A DNA stretch of 64,000 nucleotides from Eremomyces bilateralis CBS 781.70 (lineage: Eukaryota; Ascomycota; Dothideomycetes; Eremomycetales; Eremomycetaceae). The number at the start of each line of letters is the position of its first letter. The stretch's first letter is position 1. The stretch is taken from assembly GCF_010015585.1 (NCBI RefSeq), contig NW_022985067.1, positions 1,686,940-1,750,939 of the forward strand. The letters run 5' to 3'. The notes beneath the pieces are model-generated. The model saw only the letters and a list, made by a program, of their open reading frames with translations. It did not search any database and was not told the DNA's origin. Shown piece after piece: positions 54,405 to 64,000 of this stretch. The position numbers and the translations under genes are program-made.

Positions 54405-56424
54405 GGCGGAAGCTGGCGATGGAGACGGCCAGGGCCACACAGCGGGTGGGATGAGATAAGCATATATCTCTTATCGACCACCAAGATTTCCTCGCTCTTT
54501 CCAAATTTTAATTTCCACCGATCGGTCAGGCAGGGCTCGGGCGCTTTAAGCTGCTTCATCTTGTTCTTGTTGACCGGCGAGCCGTGTCCATCGCTCGTAA
54601 TCTTACTCCCAATTCTGAAAGTCTCCGCTGGTCGCTGCCTATCAGCTTATCGAAGAGTGGGGACTCCCAGACCTTTTGCCTGGGCATGCGATGAATCTGT
54701 GACTTTCGAGAACGTTGCTAAGAATAACCAATCTGGTGTCACAGCCGAGGGGGCGTCGAGCAGTCTAAGCACCCGCTTGCGGCCGTGAATCAGTGATGTG
54801 CTTCCGCCATGTCACGTCGCCTCCACTGCCTGATTGGGTTGAAGTGATTAGCGAGCAAAGCTTGACCGTTTTGGGAATAGGGGCCCCCTAATACGGAGTC
54901 TTCAGCCGCACCAAAGTGCACCACATTGAGGGAAAAATCAATGGCTAGCAAGGGATCCTAGAGAAGAGCCTCACTTATCGTACAACATCGGTGGAATCTT
55001 GCTAGGAAGCGAAACGGCAAGGCTGAAGGGGTCCAGTTTCAAGGGCCGACGCCCTATGGAGTAATCCAACCCCCATCGGCCCATCCTGTTAACCGAAAAC
55101 ACTGGTGAGTTTAGAATTACCCATGTACTTAGCCCAGACACGTCTGGCAAGTCAGATGTCTGAACTCTGAAGGACTTCAATTGACACTGCATGAGTGTTG
55201 TGTAGAATTGTGAGTCAATATCGTGAGCCGCCCGACCAAGACCGAGACACGGCATTCACGGCATTATTCATGGCCGGAGCGGCCGGTAGAAATGAGAATC
55301 CGTCGGAACAGGGCTCTGGGCTCTGGTTAGTCTGGTACGTAACTCCCTTATTGGGAATTGGTGTTGTAGTAACAGAATTGTACTAATATTGCAGTGGCGC
55401 CATAAAAGCCCCGTAGCTACCGTAGCTATCGGCTCTAGGCCTCTAACAGGAGTCTGGTCCAACCGATCAACAGTATTTGATGAAGCACGACAGTGACGAA
55501 GGAAAACCGATCAAGAAAGGCTACCGAATTAGCTGGAGGTGGTACCAATCTATTACCAATAATCAGGTGGTGACTTCACCTCACAACTTCAACTTTCGAC
55601 CTCACGTCTGTTCAACACTTGTCACTCACTCCAGATGTAACTGCCACTAGCATCTGCCAGCACATCAATGGAGATAATGACACAGCTGAGGTTGGTGTAT
55701 CTTCACCGACAGATGACAAAACTGGCAAAACTGTAGCAATTCGATAGTCGCTATGACGGAATATACGGTAGACCAAGGCTGATGGTAGGGCGCATTTATA
55801 GTTTATACATGATACAAATTTCTGCCAGTAGAAGTGACGGGTCGAGAGACCAGTGTTCCTTCACCATGCAGATCTTTCGTGTAGTCCTACAGCCTTATGC
55901 TTGAGCTTGCAAATTCTTCCTGCTTACTCGACCGGTCTGCGGAGCCTAGGATTCATCACTTGAGGTTTAAGTAGTTAGAGTCAAACTGTCAGCACTTGTA
56001 AGGTGGAGGTGACTCCATAATAGCTGAGTCCATACTCCATACGGACTACGGTACGTATGCACTGCACATTAGCGGCATTGTGCCATCGTCCAATTTCCCA
56101 AATGCAGGTGCAGGTGCCTTCTGCGCCTTCGATTTCTGCTCATCCCTTGACTTCCGCCAAGTTAAAACCCCCATCGTCCCAATCGATGTCGCGATGGAGA
56201 GAAGAAGGGACCGATTGCTGACGCTCTTCTCGGAATTTCGGTCCTCCGATGTTGACGCGAAGTCTCTGTTGGCCTGCTCAGCCCTTCAACCAGTCGTCAA
56301 GAAATTAGCTGTCTTGGCCCTTGAAACAAGCCTCCATATCCACGTCGACTGTGCCGTACGGTACATGTATCCAGTTCTCCCTGCACATCATGAGCATCTG
56401 CCCATATCCGCCCAGCAGGTAATG

Positions 56425-56941
56425 GAAACCTGCCCTGCAGCCTTTCATCGCGGGAACGATCATAGCCTTCATGAACAAGGCTGCGATGGCAGTCTCCCGA
56501 CCGTTGTGCTGCCGGAGTTCGATGTTGATGGGCTGCCAGTGGATACTCGATCCCCGACATCAGATTCGAGGTCTTTCCGCGAACATCCATCGTCTATAGA
56601 TCCGGTATTGACCACTCTTACAGTGCCGCGATGTTTCGATGGCTTTCCCCCTTCAGGAGTTCATCGGTCGAGCACTATGACAACCGGCCCTGCAGCCTTT
56701 CATTGCTAGAACGATCATGGCCTTTATGAGCACGTCTGCGATATTAGTCTCGCGACTCTTGTGCTTCCTCTTGTGCTGCCGGAGTTAGAGACCTGGTGGG
56801 TTTCCAGTCAATGCTCGATGCCAGCTCGAGGTCCTTCCACGAAGGTCTATCGTCCAAAGATCAGGTATTGACCAACTCTTACAGTGCTGCTATGTTTCGA
56901 TGGATTTCCCTTCCTGGGATTTCAACGGTCGAGCCCTAGGA
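56425..56941 (+). repeat. Diverged direct duplication, two copies of about 260 bases
   Basis: Copy A runs about 56425-56680 and copy B about 56681-56941, head to tail. Shared blocks appear in the same order: CCCTGCAGCCTTTCAT, GAACGATCAT, TTGTGCTGCCGGAGTT, CTCGATSCC, GGTATTGACCA, CTCTTACAGTGC, ATGTTTCGATGG and CGGTCGAGC. Copies differ at many positions and by small gaps. No coding frame survives both copies. Confidence 0.85.
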
Positions 56942-57451
56942 AATTTCATGTGCTCATAGCACAATCAGGTTAAATGAAGTGTGCAAGAGCTCGGGTTGGC
57001 CAGCACCTTCGTGGAAATTTCCATGTAGTAGAGCCCTTGGTCTCCGGCTGGTTCATTATGTTCATGTGACAAATTCCCATCATAACTGGAATGGAAAACG
57101 GGTGGATATGGCGCGCGTGTCGCGTCCTCGTAGCCTCGAAAGATTTGAGAATGAAGCTCAGGAGACCCATCTGTTGCGCATTCACTGTTCATATCCATTC
57201 ACCTCTAGCATGAATATCCATTATCTTCTCGCTGCTTTATCCGTCTCCCACGCTCTTTTTGGATTTTTTCTTTCTTCAACTGCCACTCGCTTCAAATTAA
57301 GTGCGCTCTCTCAGTACAACCTTTCAATCGCTTCGATAATAATTCCCGTTAGGTCTCAAGATTTGAGTCTTTCTATCATTCCCTTCTAGCCTCCGTCTTC
57401 GAATCCTTTTACGACAATCTCAAGATAGTTTTCAGAACATTCGCTAGGAAC

Positions 57452-58543
57452 ATGGCTATTGCTAGAGCTTCCCTTCTCGTGGTGGCCGCGACCACTTTGG
57501 TCTGTGGTGTGCCAACTGCCGATCTCAATGCGTGTCGAATCCTAGATCATGCTCTCATGGACTATAACGCGGTCCACACAGCTGGGTCTCTCACCGTTCT
57601 CCGGCCGACCCAGAGCGTTCCGTCGAATCCTAGCCCTCCTGTCCTCGCTCCCGTGCCGGCACAACCTGAGACCGAATCCATGTCGGTGAGCAAGGCCGCT
57701 CTTCCGCTTAAGCTTCCGCCGAGTGGCCGCCCATCGGTTCCCGAGGTTCCACCAAGCGGTGGGAAGCGAGGCATTGCCTACAATGTCCCTGCATACACTT
57801 TCATGTTCAACTGTCCTAAGATCGGTTGGGCATACAATTGGGGCTCGTCGCGCAGTACGGGACCTATCTCTGATCAATTCATGTTTGTCCCCATGCTGTG
57901 GAGCGACCACTCAGAGTTGACCAATTCCTGGAATAACAATGTCGAATTGGCCATGAAGACAGGCTCGGACGCAGCCATGGCGTTCAACGAACCCGACGGA
58001 TGCATTGATGGAGGATCCTGTATGCCCGCACCCGGCGAGACCGCGTGGCTTTACAAGGTCGGTTCCGTCCATCTTGGTCAGATCGAACTCAGCAAGCTGA
58101 CATGGCAGACGCTCGTGGCCCCTTTTGCAGGGCGAATCCGCCTGGGCTCCCCTTCGGTTACGAACGGCGACCAAGCGCACAAAGGTATCAACTGGTTCCG
58201 GCAATTCATGCGCGCCTGCAATGCAATCGGATGTCCCATCGACTTCGTCCAGGTGCACTGGTTCGGCTGGTGCAACGATCTCGGAGGCTTCAAGCGCCAC
58301 GTGTGGGAGATGTTCGAGGCCGGTGGACGACGACCAGTGTGGGTGACGGAATACAGCTGCAACTTGGGCGACATGACACCCGACCTCCCCGAGCGCGTGG
58401 AGTTCTTGACGCAGTCGCTGGAATGGCTGGATTCGCAGGACTGGATCGAGAAGTATGCGTACTTCATGGCGCGAGAGGGGGACGGCATGATCAATTCCGC
58501 GGGGACGGGACTGAGCAAGCTTGGGATGATATATAACTCCTGA
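57452..58543 (+). CDS. Secreted glycoside hydrolase family 128 (Asl1-like) protein
   Basis: Single exon, 363 residues. A signal peptide (MAIARASLLVVAATTLVCG) is followed by a Pro/Ser-rich linker (about 45-105) and the catalytic barrel from KRGIAYNVPAYTF onward. GH128 motifs are KIGWAYNWGSSRS, FVPMLWSD, the acid/base E180 in AMAFNEPDGC, VDFVQVHWFGWC-like sequence and nucleophile E300 in PVWVTEYSC, then the terminal EKYAYFMAREGDGMIN. GH128 enzymes cleave beta-1,3-glucan; fission yeast Asl1 is linked to the cell wall. The Pro-rich linker suggests a wall-associated protein. Both catalytic glutamates are present, so it should be active. Isolated between two gene-poor stretches. Confidence 0.93.
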   Translation: MAIARASLLVVAATTLVCGVPTADLNACRILDHALMDYNAVHTAGSLTVLRPTQSVPSNPSPPVLAPVPAQPETESMSVSKAALPLKLPPSGRPSVPEVPPSGGKRGIAYNVPAYTFMFNCPKIGWAYNWGSSRSTGPISDQFMFVPMLWSDHSELTNSWNNNVELAMKTGSDAAMAFNEPDGCIDGGSCMPAPGETAWLYKVGSVHLGQIELSKLTWQTLVAPFAGRIRLGSPSVTNGDQAHKGINWFRQFMRACNAIGCPIDFVQVHWFGWCNDLGGFKRHVWEMFEAGGRRPVWVTEYSCNLGDMTPDLPERVEFLTQSLEWLDSQDWIEKYAYFMAREGDGMINSAGTGLSKLGMIYNS

Positions 58544-61500
58544 TTGCAGAAGGCATGGAGCTGCGAAGCACGCGGTGTGATTCAGTCAGGAACATGTTTC
58601 GATGGTTGAAAGGGAACAGGAGTGTGACGATAGACGACCGGTCCATTATTCTGATCATGGCATATGAGGTACGATGAACGCCAGAACACGATTGTCATGA
58701 TCAATGATAGACGACCGTTCATGATCAACGAACTATGAAAATCATTCTACTTTACGACTTTGTGAGATCCTCCGCGACTGTCCACTGAATCTCTCCACAC
58801 CTACCACCACGTTCCCTCTGTTCCGACGAAAGATTCGTCCATCTGAGCGAACCCATTCTGCATCACCTAGGCGAGTTCGCATTGGCTCCAGCCCGGGTGA
58901 AAGAGATTGATGGTCGTTCGCCTTTGAAGTCCCCCAGCCTAAGTCGCCAGAGAATTGTCGACTCGCCGTGTACTTATCGACTTCCCTAATTAAAAAGAGG
59001 GTAAGATCCACCTCAAGAGAGTCGATGAAAGGCGAACGGAACCCAAGGTAAGCATTTCTATACTTCCGGATGCACCGTCGGAATATCGGAATATCGGATC
59101 TATGACCCGATTCCCTGCCGCTTTCATTAAAACCATGTGGCAGCCACCCGTAGCCTACAGCCTACTGCATGATGGTCGTATTCGCCTCTTCCTAACCCCG
59201 CACACGGTTATGAATGCACCACACCAGTATCATGATGTCGTGTACCGGGTTGAATCCTCCTGATCTACGATGATACGGGCATACTATATATGGTTTGGAT
59301 TCAACGGCGGCCAAGTAGAGGAATTGAAGCGGCATGGGCAATCAACCAACCAACCTGAATGATGGATTCTGGATCCTGGTGGTTTCTTTCTCCGTCCTCA
59401 CACCTCATCCAACATCCATACAATAATATTGGGGCTGTCAAATCGTTAGCGACGGACATGCACCGTGATGCACGACCTGCACTATACATAGTAAGCTTCG
59501 GCCGTCGGGACAGGGCGTGGTTAAGAGACAAGAGTCAACCAATAACTGACTCAGCAGTATACGATGTCAACACAATCGAGTCAACAACGGTCAAGTCAGT
59601 CAATTATTGTCATGATTCAGTCAAGGACCAATGAAACCAACACTTCTCCGCGCCGTACCGATTACAAAACCACAAATGCACAATTCTCTACTATGTATAT
59701 TAATGCAGATTGGTAAATGATATTTCATTGCCCCATGACTTGTCTGGCAAGTGTTCGAGGTGAATAGTACCTACAGACTACATACTATGTACAGTACCTG
59801 GACTTTATACGGAGCAGGATGGAGCAACGCACAGTGCTGAAGTATGTCGTGTACTCTACAGTCTACACGCTATTTATGCAATTACCTAAAACAAATACAT
59901 ATCTCCCCTCGTTACAGAAACCCACTTTCTGTGAAATCGAACTGTCGATCCTACAAGTTATGCCATGTTTACGAACCCATTGGTGGAAAACTGGTGGAAT
60001 GCGGTTGATGCGAGACAGCGAGATGTAACCCGACATCGACCCTAAACTGGGATTACAGATTTTGGAGGGCTCTTTGCTTTGTTCGTCCTGGTCATCAGGT
60101 GCTGTGTTGGTTTCAAGAACTAACACCACGGAGGACGGTCCATCCTGATCATGAATGCTTTCTCAGTCGTGGTTCCGCGGACTTCATCTTCCGCGTTATC
60201 TTTGACGGATTGACGCGGATATGTACATTTTTATTTGAACTCCTCCGCCGATGCGGCGAACAGACGCCGGAGCTTATATGGGGGCAATTAGGACTTGACC
60301 TTATCTCCAATACAAGGACGAGGGATGGTTCTTAGCAAAGCAAAACGAAATGAATGCTAGAACGCCTGGTGTCCGAGGACAACCTTGTCCGCAGTAGTGG
60401 AAGGCTCGTCTTCATCAGGTGATGAAATCTCCTCGCTTAGAAGTACCATCTCGTCGTCTCATGCAGAGTGAATACATGGCGGCACGGAAGACGAAGAATC
60501 TCCTCCATTAGGAAGAGCGCCAGACGCTAAACAGGGGTTCCTCAATCCTTCCGCCCGGGCCGGAGTCCCCTAAAGGAATTGGTCTCCATGGCATTCCCTC
60601 TCTTGGAGCAATTCCGAGTCGGTCTGTGTTTGCGTGAAAGCGAACCGGTGGGGGATCAGAAACTGTGATGCGATGGGGATCAGATACTGATGGACTTCGA
60701 ACGGGAAGAGATGACCCAGGACAGTGGATGAATTGATCTGATCGTGTGAGCAGTGAGAGAGAGGCGTCAGACGGTTCGAGGAACAAAGGAACAAAAGTGG
60801 CGGCTCAGTCCTCACAGTCTCCACTGCAAGCTAAGGAAAAATGAATATCCCCCACGCAGTCTAGCAGTGACTTCTGGATTCTGGAACACAACAACGGCTC
60901 CATGGAATACGAACAGGCGTATGGATGGGCTGTGGGACTGAAAATGGACATCTCCAGTATGCTGATATGCAGGATACGGAAACACTTTATGGGCTTCACT
61001 ACGGAGGCGACAACATCAGCCCAATTTCCAGTCACAAATACTGATAACTAACAACTGATAACATGAAGGCCCGAAGGGAGGCTGGGACTGCAGGAGATGG
61101 GGGAACGAGACGAGGCCTCTCCCGTCAGACTGCAGATCTGCTACTTCGTGGGCGTTCTCACCCACGTGCAGCCCCACATCGCGCTGCTCTTCAGCAGTTT
61201 AACGCTGTCGAAGTCCAAAGTGCAGACCACCTCCAATTCGTCAGGTTGTCTCCGACATCATAATTATTGGCTTAAAACAATAAGACTTATGAGCTATTAA
61301 TTAATGGTCGCTGGTGCTGGTGCTGTCACTGCTGGCTTGCCTGCTTCAAGTCCTTCAACAAGAATAATAAAGAAGCAAGAAACCCGCCCCGATGGTTCAC
61401 GCAGAGTCGGATCCCCCTCAGATGACAGGGCCAAAGGAGCCAATCGGAGGGCAATATGCAAGAAAGCATCCGAGCCAATTACGCTCCTGGTTTCATTCCT

Positions 61501-63398
61501 TGCCCTCGCCTGGATGACGGCTGTTCTGGCTTTCCACCATCACTTTGAAATATTGAGTATCCTATCGAAGGGTCGATTCCGGTCTATGCATTCCGGTCCA
61601 AAGTACCGATGTTTCTACGATAATCGTGATTGGATCCCCATATGGAGTTTTTCGACCATCAAGGTGGAGCTTGTGGGATGACCCGTTGAAGAGTGGCTCC
61701 GAGTTGAGTCCATAACGTCTGGAGAGTGGATTGAGAATGGACATTGGAGGCGGCGGCTGCGGGGGCGCTACGATGCAGAGTGGGAGACGGTGTGGTGACG
61801 GGGAACCTGCCAAGCCGTCCTTCTCCATCGTGAGTCCATAAGCAGTTAGGTACCCGTCGGGCTTTGTATAATGGCAGCAAAAAGCAGCAAAACAGTGGTT
61901 GGAGGATCTGCCCCCGGCGAGGAACAGCGTCCTCCCCAGTCATCCCTCTCGTTCGATTTTCCCGGATGCTGATGAATACTATAGTATCTCATCATTGAGC
62001 ATGGGCGACCCTGCTCGGTCTCCTCAAAGAGGATTGGGATGCAGTAGAAGCGGCGTAAGAGTTGGGAGGGCCTCTACTACGTAGAGTCCTGGTTATCGAG
62101 GCATCATTTTGCTCATCCATCCGTTAACTAAAATTGTGCTTGGAGTGTCGAATAATTGAGTCCATATTAGGCTAATGGGTAGGAAGGGGAGGCAGCTCAC
62201 AGGTCACAGCAATTTGGGCCTCTGGGGGACTTGACAGCATCAAACAAGAATCAAATCAGCTGTCGCAGGTCGGCAAACAAGCCAAGAAGAACTTGGACCA
62301 GCCATGTAATACATCCCCGACAAGCACTAACTTAACTCGGGGCGGATAATCTGAACAGTGAATGAAGCAACATACATACACTTGTAGAATTACAATCATT
62401 AAGTTAGTATTTTCGTACTTACGACTCTCCCAGTACTACCTACCAACTGTCAACTTCCTCCAGCTCTTCACTTCTATCGATCTCTATCAGTTGGGTTTGT
62501 CGCTCGGCCGTTGGTTTCTTCAATTTCTTTACGACCCAATCCACCATTGAATACCAGATGCGAGGACCCTGCAGAATTCATCTTCCCAATCCCCAGCACA
62601 CGCTCTCTCCCCAGTCTCTACGGCCCACAGTCGCATACACAGCACAGTGAGCACACAGGCCATAGCACATAGCACATAGCGGCCTGGCCAGGTTGTCACG
62701 CAACTAGCAGCTCGCAAATTGTTAGCTGTGCCCTCACCCCAGCACCCCCGTCCTCCAGGCCCCAATTGGTGGTCTAAGGACCAAGGGTGAGAACTTAGAA
62801 AACGCACCTTAAGCCCTTAGCCAGCCTGCCAAGCCTGGCATCGTCGCATCCTCGAAACTCGACAAAAGGCGGGCCCCCCCTTTGACCCTTTCGAACCCGA
62901 CCATCCTGTCCACTCACTCCCTCACAAGCTCGCAGCCCTCACCCTCGCTCAACAATCTCCACTCCGTATCCGAGCATCGCTGAAGCTTACCTGCAGAGTG
63001 CAGACTGAAGTAGTTGCCAGCACACAAGGACTCCCATATCCCTTCGTCTGTTCGCTGCAACCTTCCTTTTGCATTCCACCGCACGCATTTGCCCTGACCG
63101 GCCTGCATCGCATCGCCATCTGATATCCTCCGCCCGCCCCCCAGCACTGTGCTCCGACGTTGCTACCCTTCCGTCTTCTCTCACCACCCGCCGTGTCCAG
63201 CCAATATCACCGGCTGGTTTTCCTCATTCAAACGAACGCCTTTTTCCTGCCCAGCTTCATTTGGATCTGATGCGTTGCCATTGACGGGCCTTAAGTTTAT
63301 CCCCCTCGGTTTCTGTCCTCCCTCGCACGGATCCTGTCCCGTCTCTCATCCCTTCAGTGCGTTTGCATCTGGACAGCGTTTCAGCTGGAGTTGTACAA
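58544..63398. other. Long gene-poor stretch
   Basis: 4.9 kb. A plus frame at 61304-61681 (125 residues) has a possible membrane helix (ITLLVSFLALAWMTAVLAF) but no family match or promoter that I recognise. A short CACATAG repeat lies at about 62660-62680. About 63000-63398 is a pyrimidine-rich leader of the last gene. Confidence 0.45.
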
Positions 63399-64000
63399 AT
63401 GTCGCTCCTAGAGTCGACGGAATCTACCAAATGCTTTCCGTTCTTGGTGGATAATATTCCCAACTGGCTAGAAGGCGTCGTCGACGTCGAAAAGAAGATC
63501 AAGGTTCGACGAGATGAAGCTACCCGGGTCACGGTGCCCGTCTCACCACGCAAACGAACCGGCTCCAATGAATCAATACGCATCAACGACGATGACGATG
63601 GCCCAACAAGGCATCCTCCTCATGGGCCATCACCGACGGCCTACTCCCCACTCGAGAACACATCCGCACCCGCCGTCGCACCGATAACCCCAAGCACCAA
63701 CCCGTTACCCTTCGACCGTTCTATCGCCCCGTTGTTCTCCAACCGCAAACGGAAACCGGCCTCCTTGATCAGCAACGCTCCCTCCATCCCCACCAAATAC
63801 CGCACCCGCAGCATGATCATCGTCTACTACGACAGCGAAGTCCAGAAGGGCTTCGAGCAACTGGTCCGCAACATCGGCACTGGCCGCAACATGCTCCGGA
63901 AAGGCAAGATGCAAGCCCGTATGGACGCCTTCACCGGCGGCATGGACAACATGATGTCCGCCCTCGGACGCATCGGGGGGATGTCCGGAGTCGCCGGTGC
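63399..64000 (+). CDS. Conserved protein, N-terminal part, cut by the window end
   Basis: An open frame from the ATG at 63399 to the last base (about 200 residues) with no stop. The start MSLLESTESTKCFPFLVDNIPNWLEG is followed by a Ser/Pro-rich middle with acidic INDDDDG and basic FSNRKRKPASL. A more ordered segment then begins: TRSMIIVYYDSEVQKGFEQL and NIGTGRNMLRKGKMQARMDAF, and a Gly/Met-rich run (TGGMDNMMSALGRIGGM). The ordered segment has the feel of a widely conserved Pezizomycotina protein, but I cannot name it or give a function. A long pyrimidine-rich 5' leader supports the start. More exons may follow beyond the window. Confidence 0.75.
   Translation, partial: MSLLESTESTKCFPFLVDNIPNWLEGVVDVEKKIKVRRDEATRVTVPVSPRKRTGSNESIRINDDDDGPTRHPPHGPSPTAYSPLENTSAPAVAPITPSTNPLPFDRSIAPLFSNRKRKPASLISNAPSIPTKYRTRSMIIVYYDSEVQKGFEQLVRNIGTGRNMLRKGKMQARMDAFTGGMDNMMSALGRIGGMSGVAG

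Larger units (their letters stand above)
51827..57451. other. Long gene-poor stretch with two tandem repeats
   Basis: 5.6 kb with only short or unconvincing frames. It holds a 34-base tandem repeat at 54312-54404 and a diverged duplication of about 260 bases at 56425-56941, listed separately. About 57240-57450 is the pyrimidine-rich leader of the GH128 gene. Confidence 0.5.

Noticed and set aside
56080-56709. Plus-strand open frame of 209 residues
   Set aside because: It runs into the first repeat copy and its counterpart in the second copy is not open; no domain seen.
61304-61681. 125-residue plus frame with a hydrophobic segment
   Set aside because: No family resemblance, weak start context and low-complexity head; left as unsupported.

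Overview
This window is nuclear DNA from a filamentous ascomycete (Pezizomycotina). The evidence is short introns of about 50-130 bases with GT/AG ends, pyrimidine-rich 5' leaders, and a typical protein set: HET domain, GH72 and GH128 wall enzymes, a CarO-type rhodopsin, Arb1, Jip5 and Med8. A Dothideomycete is a reasonable guess, but the sequence alone does not settle the class. About 23 protein genes are supported. I saw no rRNA, tRNA, CRISPR array or intact transposon. Exon joins below were worked out by hand from splice signals, phase and family conservation.

Layout. 0.6-6.4 kb: a DUF6699-like protein (-), a proton-pumping type rhodopsin (+) with an 8-base micro-exon, and a broken HET-domain gene (-). 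7.9-9.8 kb: a two-finger C2H2 protein (-), then a 4.5 kb stretch without genes. 14.4-26.6 kb, all plus strand: NmrA-like reductase, a large conserved protein, a 69-residue disordered protein, a ZIP zinc transporter, the ribosome-biogenesis protein Jip5, and a La-Arb1 fusion protein. 26.8-30.3 kb (-): quinone oxidoreductase and a GPI-anchored GH72 glucanosyltransferase. 32.5-38.8 kb (+): a Ulp1-type SUMO protease and an unrecognised basic protein. 39.0-51.8 kb: an MFS transporter, DUF4202 protein, small conserved protein, a broken secreted-protein gene, Med8, a small membrane protein, a MATE transporter, a PNPOx-like FMN protein and a secreted BBE-type oxidase. 51.8-57.4 kb: gene-poor, with two separate tandem repeats. 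57.5 kb: a GH128 glucanase-like protein. 58.5-63.4 kb: gene-poor. The window ends inside a conserved protein gene starting at 63399.

Most genes are unrelated single-copy functions and I see no biosynthetic cluster. Two themes recur. Both multi-span exporters (MFS and MATE) carry the same acidic dileucine E-x-S-P-L-L motif in their N-terminal tails, which suggests vacuolar delivery. Several neighbours are convergent with only about 130-145 bases between stop codons, so their transcripts could overlap.

The most unusual object is the single-frame fusion of an RNA 3'-end-binding La module to the Argonaute chaperone subunit Arb1 at 24715-26623. The residues that in human La grip a 3' oligo-U end are conserved in it.
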